From a bacterium (GTDB lineage: Bacteria > RUG730 > JAAEPJ01), in the NCBI GenBank assembly GCA_024222485.1, contig JAAEPJ010000335.1:62001-126000 (forward strand): a DNA stretch of 64,000 bases, written 5' to 3'. The position numbers and the translations under genes were made by a program. The first letter of the stretch is position 1. Every line of letters starts with the position of its first letter. Shown piece after piece: positions 17,202 through 27,037 of this stretch. The notes below the pieces were generated by a model. The model was not told the origin of the DNA and did not search any database. It worked only from the letters and a program-made list of their open reading frames with translations.

Positions 17202-18449
17202 ATGAATCAAACAGAAAAAATCGAACAAGTTGACCAGGAAATTTATCAAGCAATTATTAAGGAACAAAACCGCCAAAATAATAATATCGAGCTTATTGCA
17301 TCGGAGAATTTTACTTCCACTGCAGTTATGGAGGCACAAGGCAGTGTTTTAACTAATAAGTATGCAGAGGGATATCCTGAGAAACGCTACTATGGGGGAT
17401 GCGAGTTTGTTGATATTGTTGAAAATTTAGCGATAGAACGCGCAAAAAAAATTTTTGGCTGTGAATATGTAAATGTCCAACCACACTCAGGCTCGAGTGC
17501 TAATATGGCTGTTTATCTATCAGTCCTAAATATCGGAGACACTATTCTTGGAATGGATCTTTCCTGTGGTGGACATTTAACTCATGGGCACCCCATGAAT
17601 TTTTCTGGCAAATATTTCAATATTGTCCCTTATAAAGTTAATAAAAAAACTGAACTAATTGATTATGATGAACTTGAAAAATTAGCAATTACAAATAAAC
17701 CCAAGATGATTATATCTGGTGCGAGTGCTTATTCACGCGCAATCAATTTTGAACGCATTAAAGAAATATGCGATAAGGTTAATGCGTATATGATGGTTGA
17801 TATTGCACATATTGCAGGTTTAGTTGCGGCAAACCTACATACCTCTCCAGTCCCATATGCTGACTTTGTGACCACAACGACACATAAAACATTGCGTGGA
17901 CCCCGAGGTGGGATGATTATGGCTAAAGAGAAATATAAAGCAGAGCTTAATAGAACAATTTTTCCAGGGATTCAAGGTGGACCTTTAATGCATGTTATTG
18001 CGGGCAAAGCTGTTGCCTTAAAAGAAGCTATGACTGAGAAGTTTAAACTTGAACAACAACATGTCATTAATAATGCACAAACCTTAGCAAACGAATTAAA
18101 AAATAAAGGGTACCGTATTGTTTCAGGAGGGACAGATAACCATTTATTACTTGTCGATGTCATGGCTTCAAAAAATATCACAGGGAAAAATGCAGAAAAA
18201 TCTCTTGACCAAGCAGGAATTACTACGAATAAAAATACAATCCCGTATGATACACAAAAACCCTTTATTGCCAGTGGCATTAGGTTAGGAACACCTGTTG
18301 TTACTACACGGGGAATGAGAGAACCTGAAATGAAATTAATTGCTGAATATATCAATGAGGCTTTAATCAATCAAGATAACAAAAATAAGCTATCTGAAAT
18401 CAAAAATAAAGTAAAGCATTTATGTAATAAATTTCCTTTATATTATTAA
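17202..18449 (+). CDS. glyA: Serine hydroxymethyltransferase
   Basis: PLP enzyme converting serine and tetrahydrofolate to glycine and methylene-tetrahydrofolate, the main one-carbon source. It has 415 residues. The PLP lysine is in [14 protein letters not shown] near residue 228; the N-terminal IELIASENF and [10 protein letters not shown] motifs match the family. ATG 17202 has AAGGAGA at the right spacing. It is co-directional with aroKB and ends at a strong hairpin. Confidence 0.97.
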   Translation: MNQTEKIEQVDQEIYQAIIKEQNRQNNNIELIASENFTSTAVMEAQGSVLTNKYAEGYPEKRYYGGCEFVDIVENLAIERAKKIFGCEYVNVQPHSGSSANMAVYLSVLNIGDTILGMDLSCGGHLTHGHPMNFSGKYFNIVPYKVNKKTELIDYDELEKLAITNKPKMIISGASAYSRAINFERIKEICDKVNAYMMVDIAHIAGLVAANLHTSPVPYADFVTTTTHKTLRGPRGGMIMAKEKYKAELNRTIFPGIQGGPLMHVIAGKAVALKEAMTEKFKLEQQHVINNAQTLANELKNKGYRIVSGGTDNHLLLVDVMASKNITGKNAEKSLDQAGITTNKNTIPYDTQKPFIASGIRLGTPVVTTRGMREPEMKLIAEYINEALINQDNKNKLSEIKNKVKHLCNKFPLYY

Positions 18450-18455
18450 AGCTTT

Positions 18456-18491
18456 TTAAGAGGCGAGAGAATATCATACCTCGCCTCTTAA
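18456..18491. terminator. Hairpin between convergent glyA and CNNM genes, probable bidirectional terminator
   Basis: A perfect 12-bp stem (TTAAGAGGCGAG with its complement at 18480-18491) closes a 12-base loop, exactly in the 62-base gap between convergent stop codons. The core is GC-richer than its surroundings and flanked by AAGC/GCTT tracts. There is no clean U-run directly after the stem on either strand, so intrinsic termination is likely but not textbook. Confidence 0.65.
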
Positions 18492-18511
18492 AGCTAAAAA
18501 GCTCTTAAAGT

Positions 18512-19780
18512 CTAGCAATAGCGTTTAATAACCACGGTTTTAATAACACGTCCTTTAATCTCTTTAATCCAAAAACTAAACTCAGAATCACAAATAACTT
18601 CACCCTTTTGAGGAATCTTCCCCGCTAAATACATAATATAAGCAGATAAAGTTCTAAGATCCTCTGGAGCCTTCTTCTCTAAATTACAATCAAGTTCATA
18701 ATCTAAATCATAAAGATCTATATCTGCATTGACAGAGTGCATCCCCTGAGGCAGTGCACAAATAGTTTGATCCCGCACATCATATTCATCTAAAATATCC
18801 CCCACTATTTCCTCAATGATATCTTCAATTGTTACCATGCCTTGGATTGTGTCATATTCATCAATAACAATAGCTAAATGATAATGCCCTTCTCTAAACT
18901 CATTTAAAAGCTCTGAAACTTTTTTAGTAGGAGGAATAAAATAAGCTGATCTTAACATATCATTTAAAATAATTAAATCTGCATTATCATTAAGAACTAA
19001 AAGGTCTTTTGTATACAATACGCCCAAAATATTATCCATATCTTTGTTATAAACAGGAATTCTTGAATATTTCCAAAATCTAACTTTTTCTAAAATTGAG
19101 TCCAGTGGTTCATCTATCTCAATACAGTCCATTTTACCCCTTGGGAGCATAATAGAGCGAACCATCATATCTTCAAATTTTAGAAGAGAAGAAATTACCT
19201 CTTTTTCACCTTCATCAATACTGCCATCATTTTTACTAATATCCAAAACTTCTAAAATATCGTCTTCATCCATACGGGGTTCTTCCTCTAATTTGATCCC
19301 TAAAATACCCGAAAACTTTAAAATATGATTACGCAACACTTTGTTAATGGGGTAGGTAATTCTATCAAAAAATAAAACAATCGGAACAACTTTAATAAAA
19401 AATTTTCGAGGATTTTCTCTAGCCAATACCTTAGGGAACATATCCCCTATCACAAATACTAATAATATCGCAATTACAGAAAAACTAAAAGCTAACAAAG
19501 AAGCAGAAAAGTTAGTAATTTCTGCTAAATCTTTAGCCATATTAACACATAGTAAGGAAATAAGTATAACACAAATATTATTCCATATTAAAATAGAATT
19601 TAAAATACGCCATGGCTGCTTTTTCCAAATTAAAATAATCTTTTTAGTCTTATAGTCATTTAAATAATCATCAATTCCCCCTTTATAATTTAATGATGCA
19701 ATAGCTGTCTCTGCACCAGAAAAGGTGTAGGATAAAAAAAGAGCTAAAATTAGGCATAAAAACTCAATACTTAAAACCAC
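18512..19780 (-). CDS. CNNM/CBS-domain membrane protein (CorC/HlyC family)
   Basis: Integral membrane protein of 422 residues. It has an N-terminal CNNM (DUF21) domain with three to four hydrophobic segments in residues 1-150, a CBS pair at about 200-325 (MLPRGKMDCIEID and IVIDEYDTIQGMVTIEDIIEEIVGD), and a C-terminal CorC/HlyC domain (IDLYDLDYELDC). Family members are implicated in Mg/Co or Na-coupled cation export. The start is GTG with AGGAG 6 bases upstream. A shorter paralogue lies 111 bases upstream in the same direction; both follow ybeY, a common arrangement. Confidence 0.88.
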   Translation of the reverse strand: MVLSIEFLCLILALFLSYTFSGAETAIASLNYKGGIDDYLNDYKTKKIILIWKKQPWRILNSILIWNNICVILISLLCVNMAKDLAEITNFSASLLAFSFSVIAILLVFVIGDMFPKVLARENPRKFFIKVVPIVLFFDRITYPINKVLRNHILKFSGILGIKLEEEPRMDEDDILEVLDISKNDGSIDEGEKEVISSLLKFEDMMVRSIMLPRGKMDCIEIDEPLDSILEKVRFWKYSRIPVYNKDMDNILGVLYTKDLLVLNDNADLIILNDMLRSAYFIPPTKKVSELLNEFREGHYHLAIVIDEYDTIQGMVTIEDIIEEIVGDILDEYDVRDQTICALPQGMHSVNADIDLYDLDYELDCNLEKKAPEDLRTLSAYIMYLAGKIPQKGEVICDSEFSFWIKEIKGRVIKTVVIKRYC

Positions 19781-19891
19781 TGATTCTCCTCAACTTTACA
19801 TTTAATTTATAATTTCTTAACCTTCAAGATTAATCCTAAGATCCTAATCATTTTTAGGTAGATTCTGCCCTAATAGAAAAATATTTTCCAG

Positions 19892-20866
19892 TTAATCATT
19901 CTCATATTCATCTAACACATCTCCAATTACTTCTTCTAGAATATCTTCCAATGTAATAATACCTATAATTTGATTATCTTCTTGAACGAAAGCAATATGC
20001 TTACGAGATTCTTGAAATAGCCTAAAAACAAATTTTAAATCATCACTACTTTGAACAAAAAGAGGACTTCTTAAAAACTGATGTAAATCAAACTCACCTC
20101 TAAAAAGCATTCCTGCCAAATCTTTTGCATATAAAAGACCTTCTATATTCTGAAAATCACCTCTGTAAACAGGTATCCTTGATCTACCAAGTTCATGTGC
20201 TTTAGCAAAAATATTTTCTTCTTTTTCAATATCAATGGATAAAACTTCAGAATTAGGCGTCATTATTTCTTTAACTTTTTGCGTACGAAGTTTGAGAAAT
20301 GAATGAATCATTTCTTCAGACTCCTCCTCTATAACTCCGACTTCTTCAATCATTTCTACAAAGTCATGCATATCCTCTAAAGTAAAATCAGGACTCTCTT
20401 TATGTTTTGTCCGGATAATATATTTTTCAAAAAAATGAAAAAAGAAAATAAGCGGGGAAACAAGATACATAAAAAATATAAGAGGAGAATAAATAACTCG
20501 AATCAGTTTATCAGCCTTTGATTTTGCTAAATTTTTAGGCATAATTTCACCAAAAATTAACATTAATATTGCTGCTGTAAAAAAAATAAAAATATTACTT
20601 AAAAGTAGATTAACTTTAAATTTCTCAGCCTGTGTCAAAATAACAAAACTATAAACAGATCCAAAGCCAATATTAACGATATTATTCCCAGCCAAGATAC
20701 CCGTAATAAACCAAGCAGGATTAGTAATCCACACTATCAGTTTTCGATATTTTTTCTGCTTGGCAATCTGTTTAATTTCAAACTTAGAAAGAGTAAGCAA
20801 GACCATTTCTGAACTCGAAAAAAATGCAGATAAAAACATAAAAAAAAATATAAGTATAACTTCCAC
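19892..20866 (-). CDS. CNNM/CBS-domain membrane protein, shorter paralogue
   Basis: Second CNNM protein, 324 residues. Three to four membrane segments occupy residues 1-145, starting with a FFSSSEMVLLTL motif typical of DUF21, followed by a CBS pair (MTPNSEVLSID; GIITLEDILEEVIGDVLDE). It stops right after the CBS domain, so the CorC/HlyC C-terminal domain present in its neighbour is absent. The start is GTG, overlapping the ybeY stop as TAGTG, with AAGGAG upstream, so it is probably translationally coupled to ybeY. Confidence 0.85.
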   Translation of the reverse strand: MEVILIFFFMFLSAFFSSSEMVLLTLSKFEIKQIAKQKKYRKLIVWITNPAWFITGILAGNNIVNIGFGSVYSFVILTQAEKFKVNLLLSNIFIFFTAAILMLIFGEIMPKNLAKSKADKLIRVIYSPLIFFMYLVSPLIFFFHFFEKYIIRTKHKESPDFTLEDMHDFVEMIEEVGVIEEESEEMIHSFLKLRTQKVKEIMTPNSEVLSIDIEKEENIFAKAHELGRSRIPVYRGDFQNIEGLLYAKDLAGMLFRGEFDLHQFLRSPLFVQSSDDLKFVFRLFQESRKHIAFVQEDNQIIGIITLEDILEEVIGDVLDEYEND

Positions 20867-21357
20867 TACTTAATTCTCTCCTTATAAAAAAAGCCAATAT
20901 TTTGTCTCTCCATTTCTATAAACCCTAACATTTTGTCTTCTTCCATACGCATCAGCTTTTTTTCATCATCGGTATAATCTTTATAACCTATTAAGTGCAA
21001 AAGTCCATGAATAATAAGGAGAGTTAATTCTTCTTCCTGAGTATTTCCGTAGTCTTTTGCTTGGAAATTTGCAACTTGCGGACAAATAAAAATCTCCCCA
21101 AAAATAGCTGGAATTTCTGGGTTAATGTTAGTAGTTTCTAAGGGCAAAGAAATAACATCCGTTAAAATATCAATACCAAAAATATCATTTTTTAGTTTAC
21201 GGATCTGCCTGCTAGAGACAAATGAGATGAAAAGCTCAAGCTTATCATAGCTTAAGTAATCAGGAATTTTATATTTAATAAATGTATTAACAACAAAGCT
21301 AAAGTACTCTAAATTAAAAGTATACTTTCGTTGTTTATTTAAGAATTTTGTCTTCAT
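20866..21357 (-). CDS. ybeY: Endoribonuclease YbeY (rRNA maturation)
   Basis: Zinc-dependent RNase of 163 residues involved in 16S rRNA maturation and ribosome quality control. It has a TDVISLP segment, GEIFI, and the metal motif HGLLHLIGYKD. The third metal position is Asp (GYKD) rather than the common His (GYDH), a variant I recall from Bacteroidetes YbeY. I chose ATG 21357 because AGAGG lies just upstream; the start overlaps the end of the HD-domain gene by about 20 bases. The phoH, HD, ybeY, CNNM order is widely conserved. Confidence 0.92.
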   Translation of the reverse strand: MKTKFLNKQRKYTFNLEYFSFVVNTFIKYKIPDYLSYDKLELFISFVSSRQIRKLKNDIFGIDILTDVISLPLETTNINPEIPAIFGEIFICPQVANFQAKDYGNTQEEELTLLIIHGLLHLIGYKDYTDDEKKLMRMEEDKMLGFIEMERQNIGFFYKERIK

Positions 21358-22837
21358 TTTCCTCTTTTTTAGTATCAGGATAAGCAATTCTATTATGGTA
21401 AATACCAACTAAGGTTTGAACAAAGCTTTTTGAAATAATATTTAAATCAGAAAGTGTAATCTCTGCTTCCTCAAGCTGCCCATCAATAAACTTTTGATTA
21501 ATAATTTTATTCACAACCATTTTGATATGAGAATGGGAATAATCTGTTTCACTATGTGTCGCCGCTTCAACTGGATCTGCCAACATTATAATGGCAGCTT
21601 CTTTTGACTTGGGTTTAGGACCAGGGTATCGATAACTCCTATCATCTAAATCCTTCCCATATTCTTGTTGAGCTTTATGATAAAAATAAGAAACGAGGTT
21701 ATCGCCATGATGCTGCTCAATAATATCGATTACTTTTTTAGAAAGCTTAAGTTTTCTAGCCATATTAACACCATCTTTAACATGTGCGATAATAATCAAG
21801 CTACTTAAGTTAGGCTTCAAATCATCATGTTTATTCATCATATGTCGTGGTTTATTTTCAAAAAAATATTCAGCCTTTTCCATTTTACCAATATCATGAT
21901 AATAAGCGCCAACACGAACTAATAAAGGATTAGCCCCAATTTCACGAGCGGCAGCTTCAGCAAGGTTCCCAACGATTAAGCTATGGTGATATGTCCCTGG
22001 GACCTCGACCATCATGCGTTTTAAAATCGGCTGAGTAAAATCAGCTAATTCCAACAGCTTAATATTAGAAATCATTGAAAAAATTGACTCAAGATAGGGC
22101 AAAAGCCCCATCGTTATGATGGCTGATGCAAAACCATTAGCACACCCCCAACCAAAAAGTTTTAGAATATCCCTCCCAGGTAAAATATAAAAATAATGCA
22201 TAGCAATAATTGTAAAAAGGTTAAAAAAGCCAATATAAAAACCTGTCTTAGTGATATCTCTTCTATTCATAACATTCCGTGTCCCATAAATCGCTATCAA
22301 ACACATAAAAAACATCGAGATAAAAACAGCAAAATTATATTCATAGACTAAAGTCATCAAAATAATTAAAACTATTGAAACAATAAATGCAACTAAAGGA
22401 CCCAATAAAATATTAAGAATCATTGCAGCAGCAGGCAGTGGTGTTACCAAAAAATGAGCTCTACCACTATGTTTAACAATAATAATACTTACTAAAAAAG
22501 AAATGATAGTAAGTCCCACTAGTGAAAGGGAATCATCGCACTCTAAAATATCTGGGGCATACTTTTTAAAAAAGTAAACTCCAAAAAACATCACAGCACT
22601 CATCGTTATAGTTATTACAATAAAATTATTTAATGTAACTCCAAGAGCCACAACTAAAATAACAATTAGAATCAAATAAAGCAAAATCCCAATCAACCAA
22701 ATCGGAACATGAAAGTCTTTTGCAAAATAAGATTCTTTACGAATTTTTAGGCTTGAAGTATTAGGATCCTCAGAAACCTTTTGAACTAAGCTAAGCAGGA
22801 TTTTTCTAGCCCATTCTCTCCACTTAAAATCAATCAT
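21335..22837 (-). CDS. 7TM HD-domain phosphodiesterase, compact PgpH-like
   Basis: Membrane protein of 500 residues with about seven hydrophobic helices in residues 50-265 and a C-terminal HD phosphohydrolase domain. The HD domain begins with VPGTYHHSLIVGNLAEAA and contains AYYHDIGKMEKAEYF, HVKDG and QHHGD, so metal ligands are present. PgpH proteins hydrolyse c-di-AMP and usually carry a large extracellular 7TMR-HDED domain between the first helix and the 7TM block. Here that domain is absent and a short cytosolic N-terminus is followed directly by the helices. Position between phoH and ybeY is the classic PgpH context. The start lies 3 bases after the phoH stop. Confidence 0.82.
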   Translation of the reverse strand: MIDFKWREWARKILLSLVQKVSEDPNTSSLKIRKESYFAKDFHVPIWLIGILLYLILIVILVVALGVTLNNFIVITITMSAVMFFGVYFFKKYAPDILECDDSLSLVGLTIISFLVSIIIVKHSGRAHFLVTPLPAAAMILNILLGPLVAFIVSIVLIILMTLVYEYNFAVFISMFFMCLIAIYGTRNVMNRRDITKTGFYIGFFNLFTIIAMHYFYILPGRDILKLFGWGCANGFASAIITMGLLPYLESIFSMISNIKLLELADFTQPILKRMMVEVPGTYHHSLIVGNLAEAAAREIGANPLLVRVGAYYHDIGKMEKAEYFFENKPRHMMNKHDDLKPNLSSLIIIAHVKDGVNMARKLKLSKKVIDIIEQHHGDNLVSYFYHKAQQEYGKDLDDRSYRYPGPKPKSKEAAIIMLADPVEAATHSETDYSHSHIKMVVNKIINQKFIDGQLEEAEITLSDLNIISKSFVQTLVGIYHNRIAYPDTKKEENEDKILK

Positions 22838-22840
22838 TAT

Positions 22841-23755
22841 TTATGCCCCATATGCCTCAATAATTTTTTTTACCAAAAAATGTCTAACAACATCTTTACC
22901 AGTAAACTGAACAAATTTGATAGCTTTAATCCGACTCAAAATTTTTGCCGCCTTTCGAAGGCCAGATTCTTCACTATGAACAAGGTCTGTTTGCGTAACA
23001 TCCCCAGTTACAGCAATCTGAGCATTTTCGCCCATTCTTGTTAAAAACATAAACATTTGTGCATTCGTCGAATTTTGTGCTTCATCTAAAATTATATAAG
23101 CATTATTTAGCGTTCTACCCCTCATATATGCAAGTGGCACAATTTCAATCATTTTTGTTTCACGGTAATAATTATATTTTTCAGGACCAATTAAAAAAAT
23201 AAAAGCATCTTCTAACGGTCTAATATAGGGATTCAATTTTTCATTTAAATCTCCCGGTAAAAACCCGAGCTTTTCACCAGCTTCTATTACTGGTCGTGTT
23301 AAAATAATCCTATCTACTTTTCCATCAAGTAGCTTAGAAACAGCAACAGCCACTGCTAAAAATGTCTTACCTGTTCCTGCCGGTCCAATTGCAAATACAA
23401 TATCATTTTTCATCAAGTTTTCAACATATTTTTTTTGATTAATAGTCCGCGGAGCCACTTGCTTTAGCTTATATGTCGTAAAAAAAGCAGAAAACTTAGA
23501 AAGGTTTGCTGCTGTCATGCTTTCTTTATTGCTATTTTGCATTGATGGTCTAGTGGTTGCCTCTGATGTTAAAATATTATGAATGATCTTCTCAATAAGA
23601 TGTACTTCTGCTGCTTTCCCCTCAACCACTATTTTATTCCCGCGCTCCCAAATTTTAACATCATATTGCTTGGCTAATTTTTTTATATTCTCATCTTTAG
23701 GGCCTAGAACTTTAATCAAGTTTTCAAAATCATTAACTTGTATTATCTTTTGCAT
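22841..23755 (-). CDS. phoH: PhoH-like ATPase
   Basis: Cytoplasmic P-loop ATPase of 304 residues. An N-terminal KH-like region (residues 1-75) precedes the ATPase with Walker A GPAGTGKTFLA near residue 137 and Walker B YIILDEAQN near 220, followed by GDVTQTDL. PhoH proteins are thought to act in RNA metabolism with YbeY, which lies in the same run. The ATG has AGGATAA upstream. It is probably the first gene of the block. Confidence 0.93.
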   Translation of the reverse strand: MQKIIQVNDFENLIKVLGPKDENIKKLAKQYDVKIWERGNKIVVEGKAAEVHLIEKIIHNILTSEATTRPSMQNSNKESMTAANLSKFSAFFTTYKLKQVAPRTINQKKYVENLMKNDIVFAIGPAGTGKTFLAVAVAVSKLLDGKVDRIILTRPVIEAGEKLGFLPGDLNEKLNPYIRPLEDAFIFLIGPEKYNYYRETKMIEIVPLAYMRGRTLNNAYIILDEAQNSTNAQMFMFLTRMGENAQIAVTGDVTQTDLVHSEESGLRKAAKILSRIKAIKFVQFTGKDVVRHFLVKKIIEAYGA

Positions 23756-23882
23756 AATTATCCTATACTTTTATTTAAAATAAGTCTCTTTTTTAATGCT
23801 TCTTGAAAAAAAAATTAAAAAAATATTTATAATTAAATAATTTCAATAAAAAATAAACGAGTATCTATCATTAATAACCCTC

Positions 23883-23912
23883 TTTATATCAAAATAGCTA
23901 TCGACAGTTCAA
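23883..23912 (-). promoter_or_regulatory. Possible sigma-70-type promoter for the phoH block
   Basis: On the minus strand TTGAAC is separated by 18 bases from TATAAA, about 130 bases before the phoH start and downstream of the aspS stop. It is the best-spaced pair in this 180-base gap. AT-rich background lowers confidence. Confidence 0.4.
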
Positions 23913-23934
23913 CATCTAAATATACCTAAAAAAC

Positions 23935-25713
23935 TTACTCATTTTCGAAATTAAGCTTCTCTTTTAATTTTAGGCCTAATTCCATTAACTGTGTATTATC
24001 TACATGAGAAGGTGCCCTTGTCAAAGGACAAGCTGCTCTCTGTGTCTTTGGGAAAGCAATCACATCACGAATAGATTCAGTTTTAGTAGCTAACATAATT
24101 AACCGATCAATCCCCAGGGCAATTCCACCATGTGGTGGTGTTCCATATTCTAAAGCATCCAACAAAAACCCAAACTTTTCACGCCCTTCACTTTCAGTAA
24201 TACCTAAGAGCTCAAAAACCTTTTTCTGCATCGCAATATTATGAATCCGAATACTTCCACCACCAAGCTCCACTCCATTTAAAACAATATCATAAGCACG
24301 AGATTTTACACTTAAAATCTCATCTTTAGACATTTTATTTAGTTCTTCTAAACTAACATTTGGAGCAGTAAAGGGGTGGTGCTTAGCAAAATATCGACAT
24401 TCTTCTTCATTATATTCTAGAAGGGGAAAATCATTAACCCAAACAAAATTGTAATCTTGATCATCTATTAAACCTAGTTTTTTAGCTAAGTGCTTACGAA
24501 TAGCACCTAGAACTGTCTGAGCAAGTTCCTTATCATCACTAACAATCAAAACCAAATCCCCTTTTTCCATCTCAAGTTTTGCAATCATTTTATCAATATT
24601 ATCTGGTTTTTCAAACTTACTAAGAGGAGACTCTAAACCATTATCAGTATACTTACCCCATAAAAGACCTTTAGCTCCTAAGTCTTTTGCTTTTGCGATC
24701 AATAAGTCTAAATCTTTACGCGAAAAACTTGATCCCCCATTAACTTTAAGACCTATCACTACTTCTGCACTCTGAAAAACCTTAAACTCAGTATCAATAA
24801 AAATATCGGATAAATCATTTAGTTCCATCTCAAACCTCAAATCAGGAGCATCTGAACCAAACCTTCTCATGGACTCATCATAACTAATTCTAGGTATTGG
24901 AGTATTAACATTAACTCCAAAGTCTTTAAATGTATGCTTAATCATACGATCTAAAACATCATAGATATCTTCCTCATTAATAAAAGACATTTCAATATCT
25001 AGTTGTGTAAACTCAGGCTGACGATCTGCACGTAAATCTTCATCACGAAAACACTTAGCAATCTGATAGTATCTATCAAACCCAGAAACCATCAAAAGTT
25101 GTTTAAAAAGCTGTGGGGATTGTGGAAGGGCAAAAAATGCACCATTATCAACACGGCTGGGTACAAGATAGTCACGAGCACCTTCAGGCGTAGACTTTGT
25201 TAAAATGGGCGTCTCAACATACATAAATCGTTCTTTTTTTAAAAAATCTGAAACGGCTTGAATAAAAAAACTCCTTTTTCTAAAAATATCTTGCATCTTA
25301 GGGTTTCGCAAATCTAAATAACGATACTTAAGACGAACATCTTCTGCAACATCGCGTGAATTTTCAATATCAAAAACAGGAGGTTTTGATGCGTTTAATA
25401 TTTCTATATTAGAAATTACTACCTCAATATCACCTGTGTTCATATTCGGATTAACAGCGCCTTCGAGTCTATTACATACTTGACCTTCAACTCTTAACAC
25501 ATACTCAGTCCGAATAGAATGAATTAGTTTTTGCAAATCTTCAGATTCTACTTCTTCTGGTCTAAAGACAATCTGCACCAAACCTGTAATATCTCTTAAA
25601 TCACAAAAAAATACTCCACCGTGATCACGACGAGTATTAACCCATCCACTTAAAACCACATCTTGACCGACTAGTCGGTCTGTGACTTCTCCACAATAAT
25701 GTGTCCTAAACAT
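23935..25713 (-). CDS. aspS: Aspartyl-tRNA synthetase
   Basis: Class IIb synthetase of 592 residues, the bacterial length that includes the GAD insertion. An N-terminal OB-fold anticodon domain (VLSGWVNTRRDHGGVFF) is followed by class II motif 2 (KCFRDEDLRADRQPEFTQLD) and motif 3 near the C-terminus (GGIALGIDRL). Charges tRNA-Asp; a non-discriminating enzyme also acting on tRNA-Asn cannot be judged here. The ATG is preceded by GGGAG. No T-box or other leader structure is apparent in the 110-base upstream gap. Confidence 0.97.
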   Translation of the reverse strand: MFRTHYCGEVTDRLVGQDVVLSGWVNTRRDHGGVFFCDLRDITGLVQIVFRPEEVESEDLQKLIHSIRTEYVLRVEGQVCNRLEGAVNPNMNTGDIEVVISNIEILNASKPPVFDIENSRDVAEDVRLKYRYLDLRNPKMQDIFRKRSFFIQAVSDFLKKERFMYVETPILTKSTPEGARDYLVPSRVDNGAFFALPQSPQLFKQLLMVSGFDRYYQIAKCFRDEDLRADRQPEFTQLDIEMSFINEEDIYDVLDRMIKHTFKDFGVNVNTPIPRISYDESMRRFGSDAPDLRFEMELNDLSDIFIDTEFKVFQSAEVVIGLKVNGGSSFSRKDLDLLIAKAKDLGAKGLLWGKYTDNGLESPLSKFEKPDNIDKMIAKLEMEKGDLVLIVSDDKELAQTVLGAIRKHLAKKLGLIDDQDYNFVWVNDFPLLEYNEEECRYFAKHHPFTAPNVSLEELNKMSKDEILSVKSRAYDIVLNGVELGGGSIRIHNIAMQKKVFELLGITESEGREKFGFLLDALEYGTPPHGGIALGIDRLIMLATKTESIRDVIAFPKTQRAACPLTRAPSHVDNTQLMELGLKLKEKLNFENE

Positions 25714-25824
25714 TTTTTAAATTTCTCCCAATCAAATCAATATTAATGTAGAAAAAGACAAATCACTTAACTCTACAATTTAAATTCTTATTTTTTTAGC
25801 AATAACGGTCCTACGCTATAAAAA

Positions 25825-26985
25825 TCATAAATATTTTTTTAAAACATCAACTTTATCTAATTTTTCCCAACTAAATTCTTCTCTGCCAAAATGTCCATAA
25901 GCTGCAGTTGCAGAATAAATAGGTCTTTTAAGATCTAACATCTTAGTAATACCTTTTGGAGTTAAATCAAAACTTTCGCGAACTGCTTTTTCAATATCTA
26001 TGACAGAAATTTTAGCCGTTCCCATCGTATCAACCATCACAGAAACAGGCTCTCGAACTCCAATTGCATAAGCCAATTGCACTGTACATTTATCCGCAAG
26101 CCCTGCTGCAACAATATTTTTTGCAACATAACGAGCGGCATAAGAAGCTGACCGATCAACCTTTGAAGGATCTTTCCCTGAAAATGCTCCACCACCATGT
26201 GCGACCATACCACCATATGTATCAACAATAATCTTACGACCTGTCATTCCTGTATCAGAAACTGGACCTCCAATCACAAATTTACCCGTTGGGTTTACTA
26301 AAAATCGAGTATCATCATCCATTAAATTTTTATCAATTACTGGAATAATAACATTCTCAATAATTTCATCAATTGATTTTTGAGTAATATGTTTTCCTGT
26401 TTCATCAAGAATTTCTTCCGTATGTTGAGAGGAAATTAAAACTGTATCAACTCTAAAAGGTTCATTATCCTTATACTCAATTGTTACCTGAGATTTTCCA
26501 TCAGGTCCAAGGTACGATAAAATCCCTTTTTTCCGCACAAATGTTAACTGTCTTGCTAACTGATGAGAAAGCATAATAGGCAATGGCATTAATTCTTTTG
26601 TCTCACGACAAGCATAACCAACCATTAAGCCTTGATCACCTGCTCCTCCAATATCAACCCCTTGTGCAATATCAGGTGACTGGTGTCCAATAGCATTCAT
26701 TACACCACAGGTTTGAAAATCAAACCCAAACTTTGTGCCAGTATAGCCAATCTTTTTAATTGTATCTCTTGCAATCTTTTGGGCATCAATTTTTGCAGTA
26801 GTGGTTATCTCTCCACCAACGATGACCATTCCCACTGTTATGAAAGTTTCACAGGCTACACGACCATTGGGATCTTGAGATAAAACAGCATCTATAACTG
26901 CATCAGATATTTGATCACAAATCTTATCAGGATGCCCCTCTGTTACTGACTCGGAAGTGAATGCGTAATCTCTTGTTTTGTGCAT
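25825..26985 (-). CDS. metK: S-adenosylmethionine synthetase
   Basis: Makes SAM from methionine and ATP. The protein has 386 residues from the preferred ATG 26985, which follows AAGGAGCAG; a longer in-frame start at 27033 has no ribosome-binding site. Motifs present are [28 protein letters not shown], and [19 protein letters not shown]-like with the K and D of the active site (here SASYAARY). The gap to the upstream gene is only about 50 bases, too short for a SAM riboswitch. Confidence 0.97.
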   Translation of the reverse strand: MHKTRDYAFTSESVTEGHPDKICDQISDAVIDAVLSQDPNGRVACETFITVGMVIVGGEITTTAKIDAQKIARDTIKKIGYTGTKFGFDFQTCGVMNAIGHQSPDIAQGVDIGGAGDQGLMVGYACRETKELMPLPIMLSHQLARQLTFVRKKGILSYLGPDGKSQVTIEYKDNEPFRVDTVLISSQHTEEILDETGKHITQKSIDEIIENVIIPVIDKNLMDDDTRFLVNPTGKFVIGGPVSDTGMTGRKIIVDTYGGMVAHGGGAFSGKDPSKVDRSASYAARYVAKNIVAAGLADKCTVQLAYAIGVREPVSVMVDTMGTAKISVIDIEKAVRESFDLTPKGITKMLDLKRPIYSATAAYGHFGREEFSWEKLDKVDVLKKYL

Positions 26986-27037
26986 TTTCTGCTCCTTTAG
27001 TTTAAGTAGAAGTGCAAGGTATATATCTACCAACTCT

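Noticed and set aside
17972-18370. Minus-strand 132-codon open frame
   Set aside because: It lies wholly inside glyA, opposite conserved SHMT sequence, and has no motif or ribosome-binding site.
25714-25824. T-box leader before aspS
   Set aside because: No T-box TGGNACC core, specifier loop or terminator hairpin was found in this gap; the gap before proS is also too short.
26986-27037. SAM riboswitch before metK
   Set aside because: The gap is about 50 bases, too short for any SAM aptamer, and no conserved core is visible.
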